Origin: Salticus scenicus
Lineage: Eukaryota; Arthropoda; Arachnida; Araneae; Salticidae
Assembly (NCBI GenBank): GCA_963930645.1
Contig: OZ005648.1
Span: forward strand, 155,891,035-155,955,034
DNA length: 64,000 nt
Reading direction: 5' to 3'
Below the pieces are notes generated by a model. The model was not told where the DNA came from, made no database searches, and was given only the letters and a program-made list of their open reading frames with translations. Shown in pieces: positions 35,111-45,280 of this stretch. A program made the translations under genes and the position numbers. Numbering within the stretch: position 1 is the stretch's first letter; the number at the start of each line of letters is the position of its first letter.

Positions 35111-37574
35111 AGCCCGTTTACATAGGAAAATGAACCTGCATCAAATCCTCCTTCGATCCTCGAAAAAATAATTGGTCCATTCACATACGGGGAGAAGGAA
35201 TTAGGTGAGTTGAAAAGGAAAACTGAAAAGAACCCTCTAAGCTACTAGGGTTTAATCCTCCTTCTCAGAATTCCTCTCAGATAAAGTAACTAACTAGTTA
35301 ATATATTTGAAAAAAAAAAAAAGTTTGGCTGGGGTTTGCCATTTGGCAATTTCGTGCTAATTAGCAATAAAGAATGAGATGAGAGTATTTAGACAAAGAA
35401 ACATTGCAATAAGTAAATTCTTCAAAATAACATTTTATGGATAAAAACTATATAATCCAATCAATTAAAATATATTTATTTTATTTTATTCAAAAAAAAA
35501 AAGAAAAAAAGTTTTTATTTTTTATATATATTTTTTTTTTATATTAGACTATATTATTTTTAAACAAATGATTTATGAAAACTTAATGATAGTGAAAAAA
35601 TACTTAAATTCCTTTCCTCAATTTGAAATGGATAAATCACGTATTCAAGTTTTAGATAAAAATGCTCTTTTAAAAATAGAAAAATCACTGTTTCGATGGA
35701 ATTTATGCGTAAAAATAAATATATATATTTGCACAGTATATTTACAATAAATAGATGTTAAAATATATTTGTTTAATTAAAGTGTTTCATAAAAATAATA
35801 ACATTAATAAACTTTGAAATATATATCTATAATAATAAAAGAAAGTGTCTGTCCATCTTTCTGTGATGTACAAATTAAACTATAGCAGTTATTAAAAAAA
35901 AAAAAAAAAAAAAAAAATCCAGAAAGAAAAATCCAGATAAAGGAATTTGTGTATTTTTGTAATTTTTCTAACATGCATTTAGATTTTTTTATATTTCTAT
36001 TGTATTTATTACTATTAAGTTATAGATGTGATTTTTGCAATTTTTTCCGATACTGTTCTTTGAGTAGGAATTTCAAACTAATGTCGATAAAATAAAATGC
36101 TCACAAATTTTCATTTTATTAATGAAACATTTATTTATGCGATAATAATAATAATAAAATAAAAAATTTATATTAAGAATGTGTGATGAAAATCTTCTGA
36201 TAAAATTGTTGTCATAATAGCTTTGAAATTACTAAATATATTTGCTATGGTTGTATATAAATAAATATACATTTGAAATTTTATATATTCTATTTTGATT
36301 TATTTACAATTTCAATTAATAAAATACACTAATATGATTTTCCCCCTTGATTTTATCCTCTACAAAAAATTATGAATATATATTTAGTTTATTTAAAATT
36401 GACCATTTCTCTAATCAACATAATGAAACTCAAATTAATGTCATTTTTATTTCATTAACAGCTGTATATCACAGTATGTAGCCATATTTATAGTTTGGCA
36501 GAAATAGTTGCCAAAAGAAATATATTTAAACACCTTAATAATCTTTTTTAATTCATTCATTAAAATATAGTGACCAACAAAGCAGAAAACACTGCTAGTT
36601 TTTAAATAAAAAGAAAGTGTGTGTGTGTGTTGGGAGGGAAGGAGGGTAAAAAAGACATTTTGTATACATGATACTTAAAAGATAATGAAATTTGAATCTT
36701 TTTTTTTGTGAAAATTTTATGATTTTTCTGCTATTAATCCATGTACAATAAAATTTCTGTTAATAAGTTCTCTTAACAACCAAATTTTACTTGTTCATTT
36801 GTTTATTTATTTGTAGCAAAACATTTCAATCTGTGTACATTTAAATCTATGTAAAATAAAATAAATCAGTAAAATAAGGTTATATTGAAGTTAGTGTTCA
36901 TGTAAACTTTTTAAATTGCATACTGTTTGAGTTGCGAGCTGAAGCAATATGCATATACTTAGGCAGATAAAAAATTTTAATCTATTAATAATATTTTTTT
37001 TATGCAGTTTGTTATTATTATTTTAAAAATGTGCAATATATTTTGGCCCATTTTAAAATAAACAAATAATCCCATTTTCAATATATTTTGTTTGCACTTA
37101 ATTATAATAACAAAAAATTAGATAAATTCACTCCCTATAGATTAATAACACTTATTATTTTGAGCTGATTTATTATTCTTTAAATTAAGCAATTAAAAAT
37201 TATATTCTCATTCTCTGATTACACACATGAAAAAAAAAAAAAAAAAAAAAAATCACATGGACGATTCATTTATTGAATATTTCTACTTTGAAATTTTATT
37301 AAAAGAACGGAAAGTTAAATTGAAAAATTATCTTTACCCATCCCTTCTAAAAATAAATAATAAAAAACATATTTCTGTTTCAATGTAAGTTTTAACTGGC
37401 TTCCTTAAGCTAATCAAAAGTAGAAAAATTATATTACACAACTTACGGATTTTTAAAGAGGATTGATTTCTCTGCCAAATGTGAACAGGTAGAAAAGGAA
37501 AGACTGAATTATTCGCATCAACAGAGGGTTGTTTGAATGTGGGTCGAATCTCTGTGGGCTATGTAAATGGGCCT
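35111..37574. mobile_element. TTAA-flanked inverted-repeat element (~2.46 kb)
   Basis: The left end AGCCCGTTTACATAG and the right end, inverted (AGGCCCATTTACATAGCC), share about 15 of 17 bases allowing one gap. TTAA lies directly outside both ends (35107-35110 and 37575-37578). TTAA targets are known for piggyBac and Kolobok transposons. The interior is AT-rich with no recognisable transposase; a 60-codon plus frame at 35568-35750 has no domain. The element splits a module-repeat array. Confidence 0.65.
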
Positions 37575-37795
37575 TTAAATGCTACAGATATTGATATTTA
37601 AGTTGTATTCAGAGTAAAATGCAGCAGAGCAGTCTACCTGTCCTATTGGTTGATATGCACTCAAATTGAATTAGCACAGTAATAATGGCCCTCTCACATA
37701 CTAAGTTTTGAACAATTATACACAACAGAATATGAGATATAGCCTTCCCATTCACACGGAAAGTTGCAGCATAGCAGTGTCACCTATCGGTCAAT
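37575..37795 (+). repeat. Diverged repeat module between two insertions
   Basis: TTGGTTGATATGCACTCAAA, then ATAATGGCCCTCTCACATAC and TATACACAACAGAATATG, matches the sequence directly right of the hAT insertion (39305 onward: GGTCAATATGCACTAAAACT, ATAGCCCTGTAACATATTAA, TATACACAACTGAACA). The insertions at 35111 and 37796 therefore entered a pre-existing tandem array. Confidence 0.75.
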
Positions 37796-39304
37796 TAAAG
37801 GGCAAAACTGGGAAAATTCATTAGTGGCCAGTGGCCGGTACAGTCAGTTTCATTAGTAGCCACTTTTTTAAGTTAGTGGCCACTTTTCACATGATAAGAC
37901 TATTTCTTTCAGACAGCAAAAAGGATTGTCACCATTTTATGGTATAATCACCACAAGAAAAATAAGAAAATAAAAAATACATATAATAATAAAATTAACA
38001 CATGGACACTGAAATTGTAATTTGTAATTACGCTCTTTTTAAAAATCCTAAATTGCACATCCTAAATTAAAATCTGCTTAGGGCTGTAATAATAACAGCA
38101 AAAGTTTTTATCTTTCAGATAATTCAGTAGTACTTTTTTTTTCAATTTATTTAAGTGAAATAAGCTGTTATCATTCACAGTTCACATTGATATTTTCTAG
38201 TAAACGAATCAGCTGATTCATCATCATCACAACCTTTTACATGGTCATGTGCAAATACAGTTAGCAGTTTTATTATTTTTTCTTATTTCTAAAGACACAC
38301 TTTTTTAAACGATTTTATTTCAATAGAGTTAAAATATTTCCTCTTAAAATGTATAGATATGGAAACTTAGCTGCTTCATTAAAAATAATTTACTGAGCTG
38401 AAAAATTTGTAGCTTTAAAAAGGGAGATTTCTACTTTAAAATAGGAAGGAAAAAGGAAGATTTCTACACAAAAGAAAGCAAATACAAAAATTTTTGGAAA
38501 ATGCACATTTAAGCCAAATCAAATTTTAATACACACATTTGACAAATATCTTAAATGGGTTAAATATACACTAAATACTATGGAGATAATAATGGAAAAA
38601 GATTGTGCTTTGCAGGGCATTTGATCATTAACTGCTAGTTGAAATGAAGCGCACATGTGCGGGGGGGGGGGGGGGGGGGGTACATCTATATACTTCTTTA
38701 TAGGTTTTAGAATCTAATCAAGAAAGTTTAAAATGAATATTTACATTTATGTTATGGATGGAGAAAGATTGTAAAACACAAGGCTTCAGTAGAGCATGTG
38801 ATTGCCAATCGTTGGAGGAGGAGGGGGGGGGGGGGGGGGGAAATACAAGAATTATGAGTAAAAGATATTAAACAATTCTACTTCTTTACAGATTCTAGAA
38901 TCTAATAAAGCAAGTTTAAAATAGATATTTATACTTTTGCGGCAAATGGAGAAATATTAGAAATTATAAAGCTTTCTATAAGCTGTGTGATCATGGATCG
39001 TTAGGGGGAGGGAAAGGGGGGGGGGTCCAAAAAATTATGAGTGAGATATATTAAACAATTCTACTTCTTTATAGGTTGTAAAATATAACAAAGCAACTTT
39101 AAAATGAACAGTGACATTTATGCCATGTATGGAAAAAGATTGAAAATCACAAGGCTTCGATTGCTTATCGTCGCTCGATTTTTAGAATCTTTTAATGATC
39201 ACAAAAGTGGCGACTTTAGTGGCGATCGATGCATAACTTTTAATCGCCATCTTTTTTTATTTAGTCGCCACGTGGCCGGTGGCGACCGTTAATTTTGCCC
39301 TTTA
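37796..39304. mobile_element. Non-autonomous hAT-like element with internal tandem repeats
   Basis: The ends TAAAGGGCAAAA and TTTTGCCCTTTA are perfect 12-bp inverted repeats, flanked by a perfect 8-bp duplication CGGTCAAT (37788-37795 and 39305-39312). The 1509-bp interior has GTGGCCACT/CGCCACGTGGCC-rich ends. It also holds three to four degenerate units of about 180 bp (38580-39100) sharing TACTTCTTTATAGGTT, AAGTTTAAAATG and AGATTG, each with a G-run (38660-38680, 38823-38840, 39017-39026). No transposase. Confidence 0.9.
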
Positions 39305-40106
39305 CGGTCAATATGCACTAAAACTGATTCAGCATAATATTTTATAATAGCCCTGTAACATATTAAGTTTTGTTTTAACTATACACAACTGAACAGTCTC
39401 CTTTAAATAAGTTGGCACTTTCTTTTTTTTTTTTGTTGTTGTTAAAGTGACAATACATATAAATTTATATGAAATGCGAATTAGTTAGTTCTTAGGTTAG
39501 AGCTTCTACAAAATTTTTTTTAAACAAACAGTATTCTGTAAAGGTAAGAAGAAAAAAAATTTAGTTTACCTATGTATTAAAATTCATTAAAGGTAAGTAT
39601 AAAGTTTTTCCAACACATAAAATTTACAAAATTAAATTTTTTGAAACTGTTGTATTGTAAAACAATGAAAAAAATACAATCGCCAAAAAAAAAAAAAAAG
39701 AAAGAGAAGGGGGCGAAGATCACATAGTCCCAAAATTCCATTTTATATATTATAAAAATAATTAATACAAATAATACTATACAGATACACACTCTGTCCC
39801 CTAAATATCCATATTAGGTGTAATGGTATCAGCATGACACAACATGAGAAGGTGGAATGGCCAATATATTACAGTTTTATTATATTAAAAGTCTGATGAT
39901 TTTTCATTTATAAAATACAATTTAAGCAGAAAAAATACAAATTAATTTAAGCACCTGGAATAGTTTTCCATCATAAAATAAGCCTTGAATTCTAGATTTA
40001 CAATAAAATTACAATAAATTAAATTTAAATATACTAAAATAAAGATTCTTTTCAGTTAATGTGATACCATTAAATTACCACTCAATCTTTCAAGAAACTA
40101 TTTTTT

Positions 40107-40141
<35 letters not shown>

Positions 40142-40148
40142 TTGTATT

Positions 40149-40154
40149 TTTATT
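40149..40154 (-). terminator. Poly(A) signal for the short THAP transcript
   Basis: AATAAA on the minus strand lies 32 bases beyond the in-frame TAA of exon 3 (40186-40188). The tight spacing supports use of exon 3 as a terminal exon, though the hexamer is frequent in AT-rich DNA. Confidence 0.45.
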
Positions 40155-40185
40155 TTAAATTTAGAATTTTATCAAAGTATTAAGG

Positions 40186-40306
40186 TTATTCAGACCTAAA
40201 CCAGATTGTATGTTTTGTCTTTAAATGTTCAAGAACATCCGTAAAATTTAAAAATTCTTGGCTGCACAAATGACACTGAGGCTTTTTCCTTCCACTTTCA
40301 TTTTCC
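40186..40306 (-). CDS. THAP gene exon 3 (C2H2 finger; terminal or cassette)
   Basis: After a TTAATTGCAG acceptor the frame carried over from exon 2 reads a basic leader (ESGRKKPQ), then CHLCSQEFLNFTDVLEHLKT and KH. This is a classical C2H2 zinc finger with spacing C-x2-C-x12-H-x4-H. It then reads TIWFRSE and TAA. Used to the stop, it ends a protein of about 180 aa (THAP + C2H2). A GT (GTCTGA) at 40195-40194 would instead make a 111-base exon (40196-40306) that preserves the frame and rejoins exon 4 in phase. That donor is not a strong consensus, so terminal use with the poly(A) signal at 40149-40154 may be the main form. Confidence 0.8.
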
Positions 40307-40728
40307 CTGCAATTAAAGAAAATTGTTTAATAATAAACAAAAGTTACTATTAATATTAAAAAGAATTATCAATAGATTCTTATTAAAGTGAATGTTGTTA
40401 TTTTTGTCCTTGTCTTAAAATAAGAATTAATGAGTGTTTATAAATATAAAATGATATGAATTTCAAACATAGTTTATAATAAAATTAAATGTGTTAAAAT
40501 AAATAAAAATCATTTTACTCAGCCGCTGAGTAGTTATGTCATCATTCTGTTAACTGCCTTTGCAGATAGGAGAATGGGTTTTGGTTTCTATGCTTGTCTT
40601 GGATGTTTTCCCCAAATTCTTATGTACTTACTGTCATTCACTACGGTATGTTTGTGAATCTCAAGCTAATAAAAACTGTGCCTCCATTTTAAGATAAATA
40701 TAAGCTTTTTCATTTGTCTCTCCATGGG

Positions 40729-40890
40729 TCAGGTAGTTAGAGCGCCATGTTAGTAATGCGGTGGTCGAGCGTTCGGTACCCCGAAAGTCCGCCGTGTTAA
40801 TTTTTGCAGATAATTAGTAGAAAAGATGTCAATTGATTTTAAAAAAATTTTTCGTTGACTACACAGTATCCTAAGAATTTTTGAAGAGTT
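40729..40890 (+). mobile_element. tRNA-derived SINE fragment
   Basis: GGGTCAGGTAGTTAGAGCGC resembles a tRNA 5' half with a box A. About 35 bases on, GGTGGTCGAGCGTTCGGTAC resembles a decayed box B region ending in CCCCG. It does not fold into a clean cloverleaf, so it is not called a tRNA gene. The downstream tail is AT-rich and non-coding; its end is uncertain. Confidence 0.5.
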
Positions 40891-41240
40891 TTTTTTATAC
40901 TTGCTCTCCCCTGGAATGGTAAGTTTGTGAATTTCATCTTTTGAAATTTTGTTTAAAAGCGATAGCAGCCGCAAAAACCTTAAAAGAGCCAAATAAAATA
41001 GAAGTAATGGTCCGATTTTTTCAGAATCAGTACCATTAGATAGGGGCAATTTTTCTGAATCCAGGAACACAATTCGCTAATCAATGCGATAATTAGAATT
41101 TTTTAAATTAACTAAACAAATATTTCTAATGGCAAAAATTGATTTCTCAATGTATCATCCTGGACAAATGTCTAGGAAAATAAATTATACAAAATCCTTC
41201 GGTGTTAAAACTTTCGTATGATGTAAATAAATAAATCTAA

Positions 41241-41670
41241 CAAGGAGAGGTCACAACATGGAAAATTCAGATCGGGACGAAATTGTGCAGGATTGTAGTA
41301 TACTATGAGGGTAACAACATATTAAAGCAGTAGGATCCACTATCCACAAAATTTCGAGAAAAAAACATTTAAAGTTTCAGTAATCTTTAAATACAAGTTA
41401 TTTCGCAAGCGAGTAAGCACCTCAGTGGTGTGATCTTAAAGTGCGAGTCTCCCAACCAGATGACTTGGGTTTGAGGCTACCTACGGGACTACTTTTTTTT
41501 TTTTTTTTTTCCCCCTTCTTTAACTTTTTATGTAATCTTAACTTTTTATTTATTTTACAATTCAATTCAAAATTTGAAAATTTTAATCAAACATTATTTA
41601 ATTTTCTTGAGTATACAATCCTGCGCAATTTTGTCCCGATCTGAATTTTCCATGTTGTGACCTCTCCTTG
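41241..41670. mobile_element. Foldback element with ~62-bp TIRs and tRNA-like core
   Basis: The left arm 41241-41304 starts CAAGGAGAGGTCACAACATG, and the right arm 41609-41670 ends with the inverted copy CATGTTGTGACCTCTCCTTG. The arms match over about 62 bases with few differences. Between them, 41402-41490 contains CCTCAGTGGTGTGATCTTAA and GGGTTTGAGGCTAC, reminiscent of a tRNA D arm and box B, followed by T-runs that could stop pol III. No protein is encoded. The target duplication is unclear. Confidence 0.8.
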
Positions 41671-42806
41671 TAAGATACAAATTAACTTTTAATCCATTAA
41701 TCTATTGTTGTCGCCAACAAAGTTTGCTTGGTGAGATTTTGTAATGTTTAAAACCTATCGATGTGAAATGAGAAGATGAATTTATATGCAAGTTATAAGA
41801 GTCATTTATAAATGAGTTTGAATTTGACACTATTTTTTTTTATGCCAAAATATATTCGAAGTATTTTAAAATATTAAAAAAAAAAAAAAGAAAAGAAAAG
41901 TATGCAATTCACCTTTATACCTTAAACTTTAAACTTATTGCAATAAAATTTGCAAAATCATAACTTCGAAAAGATTTATGTGATAAGATACATCAAGAAT
42001 TTGGGTTTTAAAAGTTTTTTTAAATAGCTTGTAATTCTTTATGTTGTAATGCTGTCCTGTGTTATCTCAGTGTTGCCAGAGTTTGCAACTTTTTTTTTCA
42101 ATATCCACCGCTAAATTATAAATGAAACGGGTGCCTAATCACTTCGAAGATTAATCATAAATTATGTATATCAAATATCATTTCTCAAAATTATTGGTAA
42201 CAATTGAATAAAAAAGTAACAAATCTGACAACACTACACTATCTGTCCTCATTATGACACTGTAAACTAAATAAGTAAAAATTATAATTTTTTTATTATG
42301 AGATCAATTGCAATGCTTACAGAGAAAGCCCCATTATTCGAATTTTTGTAAATCATCATACCATAGATAAATCAAAAGATCCACTTAAAAAAAAAAAAAA
42401 AAAAGGAGACAGACTAGTATTGTAAATACAGAACATTTCCTTTACTACTCTAGTTCAGGATATACTTCATATATGGCCTTTTCATAAAAAGCTGCCTTAG
42501 AAATGAAAGTCTTGTATTGATATACAATCAAATAAAATCTAATTAGGCAAAATTTAAAAATCCTAGGATTATGTCAATTGGATAAAGAAAGTGTCAATAA
42601 GTAAAGACGAATTTAGAGAAATTCGAATGTCAGCAAGACACAACAAAAATGATAATTAAGAACAGCTAATTGAAACTAAGACCAGAAACAGTGTTGTTTA
42701 GTCTTATTTTTATTTTACTTCTCTAAAATGATTTTTGCAAACATGAACATAGCTATTCATCAAGGAGTAAAGTTGGTGTACGAATGCAGTATGAATGTGC
42801 CAACCA

Positions 42807-42850
42807 GTGGCGGCCCATCAGGGGAAGTAAGGGAAGAGCCCCTTCCTCAT
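42807..42850 (+). mobile_element. hAT-type terminal fragment
   Basis: CAGTGGCGGCCCATCAGGGG has the CAGTGGCG start common in hAT termini. No matching inverted end was found downstream, so this is probably a truncated copy. The A-run and CTTT-rich tract at 42859-42937 follow. Confidence 0.4.
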
Positions 42851-44149
42851 ATATTTCATCAAAAAAAAAAAAAAAATATTTTTCAATGTTTCTTTTCTTT
42901 CTTTTTTTCTTTCCTTCTTTCTTTTTTTTTTTTTTTCTTGTAGAATTTAATAAGGATTTATAACAAATTTTCAATAAATAACAACCAATAAAAACAGCAA
43001 TTTAAATCTTTCCCTACACATCCAATTCTGCGCACAAATTCATATAACTGAAGTGCAAGGGAAGAGATGAAAGACATCCGCTTTTAGCACTGCCTTCACG
43101 GCGTGGTTACCATGGTAACGCTTACGTCACTCTAAATATTCTACCGCGAATTTTGAAAGGACGAATGAGAAAGGGAAGACTTTTCATGAAAGAGATAATA
43201 GATCTTCCAGCTTAGCTTAAAAGGGAATTCTCATTGAATTTGGTTCCCTTAAAATGTAGTGTTTACCGTTTTAATTTTTTAATTTTGCGATTTATGCTTT
43301 TAATTAATTCTTTGTCAGATTTTATAATCTTTAAAGCTTTTAAACACAGTCAGGGCCGCGCCGACCCGGTGTGCGAAGTGTGCGGCGCACATAGGCGCCA
43401 GGTAAAGAAAGGCGCTAGCCGAGGATAAATTATTTGAAAAAAAAAAAAAAAAAATGTATATATACGTATATACATATATTCTTTTATTAAATCTGATTTC
43501 ATAATGCCGGTCTGAAACCATGCGACTTGTGTTGCTAAATGATGCGTCTTGAAAAATATTCTGGCAAAACTTGTGTTCCTCAAATAGTTTGAGGTTTTTT
43601 GTGAAAAGGCACGTTCAAAATGGAATAACTTTGTAAAATTGCGCCTACCTTCAGCAGAATTTTCTTTGACCTTTTTTAACATATCAAAGCATTCTATTGA
43701 AATTTAAAAGGGCGCCTTAATCTTTCCCCCCGCCTCCTCTTCTGCCGGAAAAAAAGCTACTTAGATTATTAAAAAACAACATAATTCGATTGCAAAAATA
43801 AAAATTTAATAGAACTGGAGATTTTGAGTAGTTTTGCCTCCCTTTGCATTATCGATATAACATCTATATTAATAAAATCAGACTTTTGTCTGTAAATTTC
43901 TCATATTCGAAAAAAAATTGCGATATCTACACGTTTCACACATCGTGAAAGCCAAATCTGACTTCAGAAAAATTTCTGTGTGTGTGTGCGGTCATTGGGT
44001 CTGCATGTATATAGCACTTTTGTCTTGGTATCACGTGAGAACAGCTGGACAGAATTCAACGACACTTGTCAGGAATTACCCAACTTAAAATTATATCTAT
44101 CTACTTTTGTAAATACCTCCCACCCACTTCTACGCCTGGGAGGGGGGGG

Positions 44150-45160
44150 GGGCAGGAGGCAAAAACAAGTTTATATGCATAACTTGGCTTCAAATTACTT
44201 CACAGTGAAAAAATTTCACATGAGGAGTCTAGATTTGAGTACAAAAATAAACAAAATAATAATCATTGTCTATGATTTCGGAATTTTTGAATTTTAAGGG
44301 GGAAGGAAGAAAATCGATTTTCGGGGAGAAATTTCGTAAATTAAGGATTTTGAGTAGAAATTTACCAAAAGTGGTACAAAACTGTTGAAAACAGACATGC
44401 ATCTTCTTTAGGATATTTCTGAAAACCCATTTTTGGTGTTTGTGATTTTCGATGTTTGGGAGGAGAGGGGGGGGGGGGGGGTGCGATATTAGTTTTGAAA
44501 AATTTATGGGAGCTCTGGTCAAGAATTTTGGTGCGTGTATTGTTTAGATGCATCCAATGTCTATACTGACAGGATTTTACAAAATTCCCCTCATCCTTTT
44601 CAAGGGAGAAAGGAGGCAAAAATAAAACACGTTACCAAGCGCAACTCGGCTCAAGTTACTTCACGGTGAGGAAATTGCATATGGAGAGACTAGACTTGAG
44701 TCAAAAAAAAAAAAAAAAAAAAAAATAATAATAATTCTGCAATGTTAGAATTTTGGATTTTTAAGGGGGGAGGGGAGGGGAAAAATCTATTTTTGGGGGG
44801 AATTTCGCAAATTCCGGATTCTACCAAAAGAATTTTACTAAAAATGGTACAAAGGTGTTAAAAACAGGTATGCGTTTTCTTTAGGATATTTCAAAAAAAT
44901 TTTTTTTGTTTTTTTGTAATTTTCGATTTGGGCGAGGGGACATAAAGAGAGGGGTAAATTTTAAATATCCTTCCCCTTTTAGGGCTAAATTTGTCGTGTA
45001 AAATCTATGGGAACTAGTTTTGGGAACACGTATTTTGGTGCGTAAATTGTTTCTATGTATCCGACACCTATTTGTAACGGGATTTTACGAAATTTTTCCT
45101 TTCCCACCTTGAAGCCACAAACACGTTTCCAAGCGTCACCTTACTCCAAATTATCTCAGC
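44150..45160 (+). repeat. Tandem repeat, ~465-495-bp units (2 copies + partial)
   Basis: Units begin near 44183, 44646 and 45139 with variants of GGCTTCAAATTACTTCAC. They share TTTAGGATATTTC, TGGTACAAA and AATTTTGGTGCGT. Copies differ considerably, so the amplification is old. Overlapping frames have no domain and are repeat-derived. The array lies inside the hAT element at 43351-47472. Confidence 0.75.
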
Positions 45161-45280
45161 AAGAATAAATTTTATGTGTGTATTAATTGTTTTCGAGATT
45201 ATTTTGTTATAATTACCAGCAGCATCAATGGAACAATCTTTTTCTAAATTTAAAATGGTTAAAAAATACTTACGCTCCAC
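45068..45280 (-). pseudogene. Possible hAT transposase C-terminal remnant
   Basis: A minus-strand frame reads ERKYFLTILNLEKDCSIDAA followed by YNKIIS. hAT transposases end in a dimerisation region with a conserved ER-(S/F) start and a later L-(S/N)-(I/L)-E-K-D segment before an acidic (F/Y)-x-x-I-I stretch. Here the two parts are close together, as if the middle had been deleted. The location inside a TSD-flanked hAT element and the motif order support the call, but the match is short and no catalytic region is visible. The frame is interrupted upstream. Confidence 0.4.

Larger units (their letters stand above)
33828..40185 (-). other. THAP gene intron 3
   Basis: No exon recognised between exons 3 and 4. 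The region is largely made of module repeats (34440-35106, 37575-37795 and about 39305-39420) interrupted by a TTAA-flanked element (35111-37574) and an hAT element (37796-39304), each listed separately. T- and A-runs lie at 34117-34139, 34826-34845 and 35894-35917. Confidence 0.45.
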
